Position numbers and translations under genes: made by a program | The notes under the pieces: generated by a model | What the model was told of the DNA's origin: nothing | Databases searched by the model: none | Seen by the model: the letters and a program-made list of their open reading frames with translations, nothing else | In this document: piece after piece, positions 21,578-28,003 of the stretch | How positions within the stretch are numbered: the stretch's first letter is position 1 | Layout of the letters: each line of letters begins with the position of its first letter | DNA from: SVFI01 sp045643145 | GTDB taxonomy: Bacteria; Bacillota; Clostridia; Lachnospirales; Lachnospiraceae | Reading direction: 5' to 3' | Length of the DNA stretch: 28,003 nucleotides | Assembly: GCA_045643145.1 (NCBI GenBank) | Contig: JAZUKG010000141.1 | Location: forward strand, 1-28,003

Positions 21578-22129
21578 ATGGACGCAAGAGTAAAAGGTTA
21601 TGAAGAAAAGATGCAAAAGACAGTGGATTTCTTAGGTACAGATTTGGCAGCAATTCGTGCCGGAAGAGCAAATCCTCATGTACTGGATAAATTAAAAGTA
21701 GATTATTACGGAACACCAACTCCGATTCAGCAGGTTGGTAATATCACTGTTCCGGAAGCCAGAATGATTCAGATTGCACCATGGGAAAAATCGTTAATTA
21801 AAGAGATTGAAAAAGCAATTATGACTTCTGATATCGGAATTACACCTTCTAATGATGGTTCAGTCATTCGTCTGGTATTCCCTGAACTGACAGAGGAAAG
21901 ACGTAAAGAACTTGCAAAGGACGTAAAGAAAAAAGGTGAAGACAGCAAGGTAGCAATTCGTAATACCAGAAGAGACGGAAATGATGCCTTCAAGAAGCTT
22001 GAAAAAGAAGATGTTTCCAAGGACGAGATCAAAGACTTAGAAGATGAACTTCAGAAGATCACTGATAAGTATATCAAAGAAATCGACCAGATGGTGGAAG
22101 CAAAGACAAAAGAAATTATGACAGTGTAA
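21578..22129 (+). CDS. frr: Ribosome recycling factor
   Basis: A 183-residue RRF (family about 185), which splits the post-termination ribosome together with EF-G. The family core is present: LAAIRAGRANPHVLDKLKVD and DYYGTPTPIQQVGNITVPEAR (overlapping), ISVxPW-like IAPWEKSLIKEIEKAI, then RLVFPELTEERRKELAKDVKK and a C-terminal helix ending the three-helix bundle. A good SD (TATGGAGGA) precedes ATG 21578. The hairpin after its stop may partly terminate transcription before uppS. Confidence 0.97.
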   Translation: MDARVKGYEEKMQKTVDFLGTDLAAIRAGRANPHVLDKLKVDYYGTPTPIQQVGNITVPEARMIQIAPWEKSLIKEIEKAIMTSDIGITPSNDGSVIRLVFPELTEERRKELAKDVKKKGEDSKVAIRNTRRDGNDAFKKLEKEDVSKDEIKDLEDELQKITDKYIKEIDQMVEAKTKEIMTV

Positions 22130-22141
22130 TCAAAAAAAGAT

Positions 22142-22169
22142 GGGGAAGACAATTTTGTCTTTCCCCTTT
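22142..22169 (+). terminator. Possible attenuating hairpin between frr and uppS
   Basis: GGGGAA-GACAA pairs with TTGTC-T-TTCCCC (one bulged T), followed by TTT. The stem is strong but the T run short, so partial read-through into uppS is expected; uppS has no clear promoter of its own. Confidence 0.5.
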
Positions 22170-22244
22170 CTAAGTGAAACGTATATAGATGATGAAAAAT
22201 GCATAAGCATGTTTTATATCCGTGAAAAATGTGAGGAAAATGAA

Positions 22245-22955
22245 ATGAGTGTTCCAAATCATGTTGCGATTATTTTGGATGGAAACGGAAGATGGGCAAA
22301 AAGCAAAGGTATGCCTCGTAACTTCGGTCATATCCAGGGCGCAAAAAATGTTGAGGTAGTTTGTAAGGCTGCTCACGATATGGGAATTAAATATTTGACA
22401 GTATATGCGTTTTCTACTGAAAACTGGAATCGACCGAGTGATGAAGTAGAAGCGCTTATGAAGCTTTTGAATTCTTATATGAAAAACTGTATCAAAACTG
22501 CAGAAAAGAATAATATGAGAGTCAGAGTGTTAGGTGATAAAACCGGCTTGTCAGCTGATATTCAGGATCAGATTGAAAAGTTAGAGGAAGCGACAAAGGA
22601 TTACGATGGATTGAATTTTCAAATTGCTTTAAACTACGGCGGACAGGATGAAATCGTACGTGCGGTACGTAAAATTGCTGCCAAGGTGAAAGAGGGCAGT
22701 ATGAATCCGGAAGACATTACCATTGAAAACTTTGAAACCTATTTGGATACCAAGGATATTCCTGCCCCGGATTTGATGATTCGAACCAGTGGGGAACAGA
22801 GAACTTCCAATTTTTTGATTTGGCAGTTAGCATATTCAGAGTTTTATTTTACAATGGTTCCGTGGCCGGATTTTGACGGCAAGGAATTAGAAAAGGCTGT
22901 CATGGCCTATGAAACCAGAGATCGTCGTTATGGAAAAATAAAGGAGGAGTCATAA
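22245..22955 (+). CDS. uppS: Undecaprenyl diphosphate synthase (isoprenyl transferase)
   Basis: ATG 22245 (SD GAGGA, 7 bases upstream) is chosen over an in-frame ATG at 22140 that lies inside the preceding hairpin; this gives 236 residues, normal for the family. The cytoplasmic cis-prenyltransferase adds eight isopentenyl units to farnesyl-PP to make the C55 carrier for peptidoglycan and EPS. Motifs are HVAIILDGNGRWAKSKG (catalytic Asp in DGNGRW), GHIQGAKNV, YLTVYAFSTENWNRP, LNYGGQDEI and LMIRTSGEQRTSNFLIWQ. Its stop shares one base with the cdsA start, so the two are coupled. Its product is the lipid substrate of the sugar transferase at 3272. Confidence 0.97.
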   Translation: MSVPNHVAIILDGNGRWAKSKGMPRNFGHIQGAKNVEVVCKAAHDMGIKYLTVYAFSTENWNRPSDEVEALMKLLNSYMKNCIKTAEKNNMRVRVLGDKTGLSADIQDQIEKLEEATKDYDGLNFQIALNYGGQDEIVRAVRKIAAKVKEGSMNPEDITIENFETYLDTKDIPAPDLMIRTSGEQRTSNFLIWQLAYSEFYFTMVPWPDFDGKELEKAVMAYETRDRRYGKIKEES

Positions 22956-23785
22956 TGCTGACTCGTGCAATTAGCGGTGTGGTATTGCTGATTATTCTCG
23001 GTATTACCATGACGAGCGGGGGACCGATTCTGTTTGGTTTTACCCTTTTTATTTCATTAATTGCATATCTGGAACTGATCAAGGTGACAGGAGTTCGTCT
23101 TGAAAAGGATAAAGTAAGCGGTGTGGAGATGATGGGCTATTTAGGAATTCTTTCTTATTACAGCCTGCGTTATTTTGCGCATACAGATACCTTTGTCTGT
23201 TTGACCTTTGTGCTTACGATTATGGCTATGCTGTTGATTTATGTGTTTAGTTTTCCAAAGTATTCGGCAAACCAGATCATGGCCGGCGTTTTTTCGTTTA
23301 TGTATGCACCAATCATGCTTTCATATATTTATCTGACCAGAGAGTTGCCTCAGGGTAAATATTTGGTATGGTTAATCTTTTGTGCATCCTGGGCCTGTGA
23401 TACGGCTGCTTACTGTGTGGGTATGTTAATCGGCAAGCATAAGCTGGCTCCTGTATTAAGCCCGAAAAAGTCGATAGAAGGAGCTATCGGAGGTGTAATT
23501 GGTGCGGCACTGGTTGGTTACTTATATGCATTTGCACTTTACAAATTCGGATTAAACAATATGGATGAGAGAATCCTTTGGGTATTCCCATTGATTAGTG
23601 CATGCGGTTCTGTGTTAAGTCAGCTTGGTGACCTGGCGGCTTCCGGTATCAAGCGTAATTATGAAATAAAGGATTACGGAAAACTCATTCCGGGACATGG
23701 CGGTATTATGGATCGCTTTGACAGTGTATGTGTGACAGCGCCGCTTATTTATTATTTATCAATACTGCTTCTTAATTTAGGATAA
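22955..23785 (+). CDS. cdsA: Phosphatidate cytidylyltransferase
   Basis: A 276-residue integral membrane enzyme that makes CDP-diacylglycerol from phosphatidate and CTP for phospholipid synthesis. The signature SGIKRNYEIKDYGKLIPGHG, continuing GIMDRFDS, is complete, and hydrophobic segments run throughout (for example VVLLIILGITMTSGGPILFG). An AAGGAGGAG ribosome binding site lies inside the end of uppS, and the start overlaps the uppS stop (TAATG). Position between uppS and dxr is the standard Firmicute order. Confidence 0.95.
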   Translation: MLTRAISGVVLLIILGITMTSGGPILFGFTLFISLIAYLELIKVTGVRLEKDKVSGVEMMGYLGILSYYSLRYFAHTDTFVCLTFVLTIMAMLLIYVFSFPKYSANQIMAGVFSFMYAPIMLSYIYLTRELPQGKYLVWLIFCASWACDTAAYCVGMLIGKHKLAPVLSPKKSIEGAIGGVIGAALVGYLYAFALYKFGLNNMDERILWVFPLISACGSVLSQLGDLAASGIKRNYEIKDYGKLIPGHGGIMDRFDSVCVTAPLIYYLSILLLNLG

Positions 23786-23790
23786 TGGCA

Positions 23791-23822
23791 TAATGATAAA
23801 TATCAGTAATGATAAATACAAT
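23791..23822 (+). repeat. Tandem 16-bp direct repeat before dxr
   Basis: TAATGATAAATATCAG is followed directly by TAATGATAAATACAAT; the first 12 bases are identical. It fills most of the 61-bp gap between cdsA and dxr. Confidence 0.7.
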
Positions 23823-23846
23823 TGAAACAATAGAAAGTGTATAGAA

Positions 23847-24998
23847 ATGAAAAATATTGTTATTTTAGGATCTACCGGTTCTATTGGTCGTCAGACCTTG
23901 GAGGTAGTAGATGCATATTCTCAGGATTTAAATGTATTGGCAATTGCAGCCGGCAAAAGTGTAGATTTAATGGAGAAACAGATCCGTAAATATCATCCTT
24001 CTTATGCGGTTATGTGGGATGAGAAGGCAGCTGCAGACTTAAAGACCAGAGTGGCAGATACAGATGTTACTGTATTAAGCCAGATGGATGGACTTTTAAC
24101 CATTTGTACGCTGGAAGATGCGGATGTTGTAGTCACAGCGATTGTTGGAATGATTGGTATCAGACCGACGATTGCGGCAATCAAGGCAGGCAAGGATATC
24201 GCGCTGGCAAATAAAGAAACTTTGGTTACAGCCGGACATATTATTATGCCTTTGGCAAAAGAAATGGGAGTGAAGATACTGCCGGTCGACAGTGAACACA
24301 GTGCTATATTCCAGTCCTTAAACGGAGAACCTAAAAATCGTATTTCCAAGATTTTATTGACTGCATCCGGCGGTCCTTTCAGAGGAAAGACTAAAGATGA
24401 ACTGAAAAATATTCAGGTAGAAGATGCACTGAAGCATCCAAACTGGAGCATGGGAAGAAAGATTACCATTGATTCTTCTACCATGGTAAATAAAGGATTA
24501 GAGGTTATGGAAGCCGGTTGGCTTTTCAATGTAAAACCGGAGCAAATTCAGGTAGTAGTACAACCACAGAGTATCATACATTCTATGGTAGAGTATGTAG
24601 ACGGAGCGGTGATTGCGCAGCTCGGTGTACCGGATATGAAACTTCCGATTCAGTATGCGCTTTTCTATCCGGACAGAAGACCAATGCAGGATAATCGTAT
24701 TGATTTCTTTAAACTACAAAATATTACCTTTGAAGAACCAAATCTGGATACCTTTACAGGCTTAAAGCTGGCATATGAAGCATTTAGAATCGGTGGCAGT
24801 ATGCCGACTGTATATAATGCGGCTAATGAAAAAGCAGTTAGCCTCTTCTTGAATCGCAAGATTTCTTATCTTGATATTACAGAGTTCATTGGTCTTTGTA
24901 TGGAAAATCATACGGTTGTATCAAATCCTACCGTTGAGCAGATACTTGAGGCAGAGGCATTTAGCTATGACTTTATTGAAAGCAAAATAAAGGCTTAG
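23847..24998 (+). CDS. dxr: 1-deoxy-D-xylulose 5-phosphate reductoisomerase
   Basis: A 383-residue cytoplasmic enzyme that converts DXP to MEP with NADPH, the committed step of the non-mevalonate isoprenoid pathway. The N-terminal nucleotide motif is ILGSTGSIGRQTLEVV. Also seen are ALANKETLVTAG, the metal-site PVDSEHSAIFQ, LTASGGPFRGK, HPNWSMGRKITIDSSTM, NKGLEVMEAGWLF and the PQSIIHSMVEYVDGAVIAQL block. Length is standard (about 380-400). The ribosome binding site is weak (GAAAG about 12 bases before ATG 23847). It precedes rseP in the conserved cluster and works in one pathway with ispG at 26236. Confidence 0.97.
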   Translation: MKNIVILGSTGSIGRQTLEVVDAYSQDLNVLAIAAGKSVDLMEKQIRKYHPSYAVMWDEKAAADLKTRVADTDVTVLSQMDGLLTICTLEDADVVVTAIVGMIGIRPTIAAIKAGKDIALANKETLVTAGHIIMPLAKEMGVKILPVDSEHSAIFQSLNGEPKNRISKILLTASGGPFRGKTKDELKNIQVEDALKHPNWSMGRKITIDSSTMVNKGLEVMEAGWLFNVKPEQIQVVVQPQSIIHSMVEYVDGAVIAQLGVPDMKLPIQYALFYPDRRPMQDNRIDFFKLQNITFEEPNLDTFTGLKLAYEAFRIGGSMPTVYNAANEKAVSLFLNRKISYLDITEFIGLCMENHTVVSNPTVEQILEAEAFSYDFIESKIKA

Positions 24999-25035
24999 TT
25001 TTGAGATGAATATCAAAGTAAGGTAGGTGTAACTT

Positions 25036-26163
25036 GTGGGAATTATTTTGTTTATTCTCATTTTTAGTGTAGTTGTTATCGCTCATGAATTTGGTCATTT
25101 TATCGTGGCCAAATCCAATGGGATTAACGTAGTAGAGTTTAGTGTTGGTATGGGGCCTTGCATTTTTTCGGCGACAAAGGGCGGTACCAGATATGCGATT
25201 CGCCTGCTTCCGATTGGCGGCGCATGTATGTTTGAAGGAGAAGACGGCAAGAATTTTGCAGATGATTCTGCTAGTGATGAAAATACGCAGGAAAATGAAG
25301 ATGCGCAGGAATCGCTGCAAAGCGTAGTGCAGGAAACAAAGCTTGATCAAAAATCAGGTGCGTTTCCGGATGCGAGTGTTATGGCCAGAATTGCAACGGT
25401 TGCAGCAGGCCCGATCTTTAATTTTATTTTAGCATTCCTGTTTGCATTGATTATTATTTCCAGCTACGGAATTGATTTGCCGGTCATTCAAATGGTGGCA
25501 GAGGATGGCGCTGCGATGGCAGCAGGTCTGAAAGACGGAGATACCATTCTTTCTCTGGATAATAAAAAAATTCATATTTACAGAGAAATCAGTTTATATT
25601 CTATGCTAAACCGCGGTGAAGATATTGCAGTCAGCTATGAAAGAGACGGACAGATTTATAATACCGTAATCAGCCCTATTTATAATTCGCAGGAGCAGCG
25701 CTATTATATGGGACTTTACGGTCAGGGACAGTATGAAAAACAGGGCCTTTTAGGAGGACTTAAATACAGCACATATGAAGTAAAATACTGGATTGGTCTG
25801 ACCATCAAGAGTTTGGAAATGATGGTGCAGGGTAAGGTATCCAAGGATGATGTATCCGGACCGGTAGGAATGGCTCAGGCAGTGGATCAGATTTACAATG
25901 ATTCCAAACCGGATGGTATCTACTATATATGGCTGAATATGCTTAGTTTTGCTATTTTATTAAGCGCAAACCTGGGAGTGTTAAATTTACTTCCGGTTCC
26001 TGCATTAGATGGCGGACGATTAGTATTTTTATTCGTAGAATTAATCAGAGGCAAACCAATTCCACCGGAAAAAGAGGGAATTGTTCATCTCATCGGTATG
26101 GCATGCCTCATGCTGCTTATGGCATTTGTATTTGTAAATGACATTTCCAGACTGTTTCGATAG
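25036..26163 (+). CDS. rseP: RseP/site-2 intramembrane zinc metalloprotease
   Basis: A 375-residue membrane protease starting at GTG 25036 (weak AAGGTAGG upstream); the start fits the family because TM1 carries HEFGH (17-21), the zinc and catalytic motif. VGMGPCIF follows, then a PDZ domain (about 150-230), and the third zinc ligand in LPVPALDGGRL near the C-terminus. It cuts membrane-spanning substrates, often anti-sigma factors, after a first cut outside. Between the membrane-reentrant region and TM2 lies an acidic linker (about 68-108, DDSASDENTQENEDAQE) that looks like an insertion. No sigma/anti-sigma pair is nearby, so the substrate is unknown. Confidence 0.95.
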   Translation: MGIILFILIFSVVVIAHEFGHFIVAKSNGINVVEFSVGMGPCIFSATKGGTRYAIRLLPIGGACMFEGEDGKNFADDSASDENTQENEDAQESLQSVVQETKLDQKSGAFPDASVMARIATVAAGPIFNFILAFLFALIIISSYGIDLPVIQMVAEDGAAMAAGLKDGDTILSLDNKKIHIYREISLYSMLNRGEDIAVSYERDGQIYNTVISPIYNSQEQRYYMGLYGQGQYEKQGLLGGLKYSTYEVKYWIGLTIKSLEMMVQGKVSKDDVSGPVGMAQAVDQIYNDSKPDGIYYIWLNMLSFAILLSANLGVLNLLPVPALDGGRLVFLFVELIRGKPIPPEKEGIVHLIGMACLMLLMAFVFVNDISRLFR

Positions 26164-26198
26164 ATAAAGTCATTTCAATAAAAAATAGTGAAAAGTTT

Positions 26199-26216
26199 TC
26201 GATTGGAACCAATCGA
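26199..26216 (+). promoter_or_regulatory. Perfect palindromic hairpin in the ispG leader
   Basis: TCGATTGG-AA-CCAATCGA ends 5 bases before the Shine-Dalgarno GGGAGA. Its core is almost the same as that of the asnA leader hairpin (GATTGGAAACAGTCGA). Confidence 0.55.
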
Positions 26217-26235
26217 CGCAAGGGAGAAGATAATA

Positions 26236-27294
26236 ATGCATCGTGAATCCACAAAAGTTATTCATATAGGAGACAGAGTGATCGGAGGAGGAAATCCGGT
26301 ACTCATTCAGTCTATGACCAATACCCGAACAGAAGATGTAGAAGCAACTGTAGCGCAGATTCTTCGTCTGGAAGAAGCCGGCTGTGAAATCATTCGTTGT
26401 ACCGTGCCAAACAGTGAAGCTGCCAAGGCGATAGGCGAAATCAAAAAGCGAATTCATATTCCGCTGGTTGCAGATATTCATTTTGATTACAAGATGGCAA
26501 TTGAAGCTATGGAAAATGGTGCTGACAAGATTCGTATCAATCCGGGAAATATTGGCGGCGAGGCAAATTTAAAAGCAGTGGTAGATGTTGCCAAAGAAAA
26601 AAATATACCGATTCGTGTGGGTGTTAACAGCGGATCATTAGAAAAAGAACTGGTAAAAAAATATGGCGGAGTTACTGCTGAGGGAATTGTAGAAAGTGCT
26701 CTGAGTAAAGTAGAAAGTATTGAAAAGCTCGGCTATGACAACCTGGTCATCAGTATCAAGTCTTCGGATGTGTTAATGTGTGTGAAGGCACATGAATTGT
26801 TAGCAAAGAAAACCAATTATCCGCTTCATGTCGGTATCACAGAATCCGGTACTGTGTACAGCGGAAATATCAAATCCTCTATCGGTCTGGGCATTATATT
26901 AAATCAGGGAATCGGAGATACCATTCGTGTATCCCTGACGACAGATCCGGTAGAAGAGATAAAGAGTGCAAAACTTATCCTTCGAACACTCGGACTTCGT
27001 AAGGGCGGAATTGAAGTAGTATCCTGCCCGACCTGCGGCAGAACAAAAATTGATATGATTTCATTGGCTGCGCAGGTGGAAAAAATGGTAGAGGATATAC
27101 CTCTCGATATTAAGGTGGCAGTCATGGGATGCGCTGTTAACGGACCGGGAGAAGCCAAAGAAGCTGATATCGGAATCGCCGGTGGAGTAGGAGAAGGTCT
27201 GATTATCAAGAAGGGTGAAATTGTCAAGAAAGTCAGCGAAGACAAACTCCTGGAAACATTAAAGGAAGAAATATATAACACCTTTTTAAAATAG
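26236..27294 (+). CDS. ispG: 4-hydroxy-3-methylbut-2-enyl diphosphate synthase (GcpE)
   Basis: ATG 26236 (SD GGGAGA, 8 bases upstream) is preferred over an in-frame GTG at 26188 upstream of the leader hairpin; this gives 352 residues, typical of the short bacterial form. IspG converts MEcPP to HMBPP in the MEP pathway using a [4Fe-4S] cluster. The TIM-barrel half begins with PVLIQSMTNTRTEDVEATVA and has PLVADIHFDYKMAI, DKIRINPGNIGG and GVNSGSLEKEL. The cluster domain has the cysteines of SCPTCGRTKID and of MGCAVNGPGEAKEADIGIAG. It lies 24 bp before polC and belongs to the same pathway as dxr. Confidence 0.97.
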   Translation: MHRESTKVIHIGDRVIGGGNPVLIQSMTNTRTEDVEATVAQILRLEEAGCEIIRCTVPNSEAAKAIGEIKKRIHIPLVADIHFDYKMAIEAMENGADKIRINPGNIGGEANLKAVVDVAKEKNIPIRVGVNSGSLEKELVKKYGGVTAEGIVESALSKVESIEKLGYDNLVISIKSSDVLMCVKAHELLAKKTNYPLHVGITESGTVYSGNIKSSIGLGIILNQGIGDTIRVSLTTDPVEEIKSAKLILRTLGLRKGGIEVVSCPTCGRTKIDMISLAAQVEKMVEDIPLDIKVAVMGCAVNGPGEAKEADIGIAGGVGEGLIIKKGEIVKKVSEDKLLETLKEEIYNTFLK

Positions 27295-27318
27295 TACAAT
27301 GTATATGAGGAAATAAAT

Positions 27319-28003
27319 ATGAGTCAAGGTTTTTTTGATGTGTTTCCGACTGTAGTCCTAAAGGATGAGATCAAGGATTATATGGATGAAACACAGGTTG
27401 ACAGAGTGACAACCAATAAAACCAGGGATTTGATTAAAGTTTACATAACATCAAATCGACTGATAGAAAAAAAATACATATATAAAATCGAAAAAGAGCT
27501 GCAAAAGCAGCTTTTTTCGTCTGCAGAAATGCAGTTTGAAAGCGGAAAAGCGCCGGAAATCAAGCTGTATGAAACATTTTTATTATCGGATCAGTATACC
27601 CTGAGCTATCTGTGGTCGGTGTATAAAGACAGCGTCATGGAAGAAATTCGCAGATTTAGCCCGATACTGTCCAATATGTTAAAGAATGCAAAAGAGGAAT
27701 TTGACGAGCAGGGAGATTTAACTCTTTTGGTGGAGGATATACCGCTTCATCATCAAAAACAGGAAGAGCTTTCTAAAATTTTGGATAAAGTCATTTTTGA
27801 AAGATGTAAGGTGGCAGGTAATATTTCCTTTGGTTATGTCGAGGCAGTGACAGGAAAATTCAAGGCGGAAGATGATGCCAGGATGGAAATGAAAATGAAT
27901 GAAATCCTAAAGCGTAACGGCATGATCAGAGGTCCTGTGTCAAGTGATGAAGAATACGTAAGCTATGATGACAAGGGTGCGGATCTTTTGGGCATCGATG
28001 CAG
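27319..28003 (+). CDS. polC: PolC-type DNA polymerase III alpha subunit, N-terminal part
   Basis: The frame opens at ATG 27319 (SD ATGAGG upstream) and is still open at the window edge after 228 codons. The start MSQGFFDVFPTVVLKDEIKD, the following VTTNKTRDLIKVYITSNRLI and YTLSYLWSVYKDSVMEEIRR resemble the N-terminal domain of PolC from Clostridia. Position right after ispG is the conserved one. PolC is the replicative polymerase of low-GC Gram-positives; the exonuclease and polymerase domains lie beyond the window. A terminator-like hairpin lies in its coding sequence at 27489-27519. Confidence 0.88.
   Translation, partial: MSQGFFDVFPTVVLKDEIKDYMDETQVDRVTTNKTRDLIKVYITSNRLIEKKYIYKIEKELQKQLFSSAEMQFESGKAPEIKLYETFLLSDQYTLSYLWSVYKDSVMEEIRRFSPILSNMLKNAKEEFDEQGDLTLLVEDIPLHHQKQEELSKILDKVIFERCKVAGNISFGYVEAVTGKFKAEDDARMEMKMNEILKRNGMIRGPVSSDEEYVSYDDKGADLLGIDA
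27489..27519 (+). promoter_or_regulatory. Terminator-like hairpin inside the polC coding sequence
   Basis: AGCTGC (27497-27502), AAAA and GCAGCT (27507-27512) are followed by five more T, and the arms extend outward (CGAAAAAG/TTTTTTCG) with one bulged base. It lies about 170 bases into polC. Active translation would normally suppress it, so it could act as a polarity or attenuation signal when polC is poorly translated. Confidence 0.45.

Noticed and set aside
1..28003. CRISPR arrays, insertion sequences, tRNA genes or attachment sites
   Set aside because: No spaced identical short repeats, transposase-like frames, terminal inverted repeats or cloverleaf sequences were seen.

Overview
The window reads as chromosomal DNA of an AT-rich Firmicute, most likely a member of the Lachnospiraceae/Clostridia. 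This is inferred from strong AGGAGG-type ribosome binding sites, heavy AGA (Arg) use, a PolC-type polymerase, the pyrH-frr-uppS-cdsA-dxr-rseP-ispG-polC order, and surface proteins built from Ig-like repeats. Every supported gene lies on the + strand. I see no tRNA, rRNA, CRISPR array, insertion sequence or prophage gene.

Region 1 (1-5149) is part of an exopolysaccharide/capsule locus. It holds the C-terminal part of an LCP-family protein with a very acidic tail, a Wzz/CpsC-type chain-length protein, a CpsD-type tyrosine kinase with a 13-tyrosine tail, a tiny secreted lysine-rich protein (33 Lys in about 126 mature residues), a hairpin-rich gap, a WbaP-type priming sugar transferase and a small one-TM protein. 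No glycosyltransferases, flippase or polymerase are visible; they may lie upstream.

Region 2 (5150-11299) is one giant secreted protein of about 1911 residues with its own strong promoter and terminator. It has a signal peptide, a C-type-lectin-like domain, twelve ~85-residue beta repeats, an MBG-like region and a lysine-rich C-terminus. Two adjacent 510-bp stretches of the repeat array are a higher-order duplication.

Region 3 (11300-16640) holds an asparagine pair (asnS, asnA), an orphan PilT-type ATPase behind a promoter with a palindrome in its spacer, and a FapA/DUF342 beta-helix protein whose promoter overlaps the preceding terminator.

Region 4 (16640-20786) is an envelope module: glmS, a membrane-anchored NodB polysaccharide deacetylase split by a -1 frameshift at a T5 run, and a bactofilin. 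It plausibly couples amino-sugar supply, glycan deacetylation and a cytoskeletal scaffold.

Region 5 (20849-28003) is the conserved translation/isoprenoid/lipid cluster pyrH, frr, uppS, cdsA, dxr, rseP, ispG and the start of polC. UppS makes the lipid carrier used by the region 1 sugar transferase, and Dxr and IspG feed isoprenoid precursors to it.

The most notable items are the frameshifted deacetylase beside the bactofilin, the polycationic mini-protein in the capsule locus, the giant repeat adhesin with its palindrome-flanked promoter, and recurring short hairpins in several mRNA leaders.
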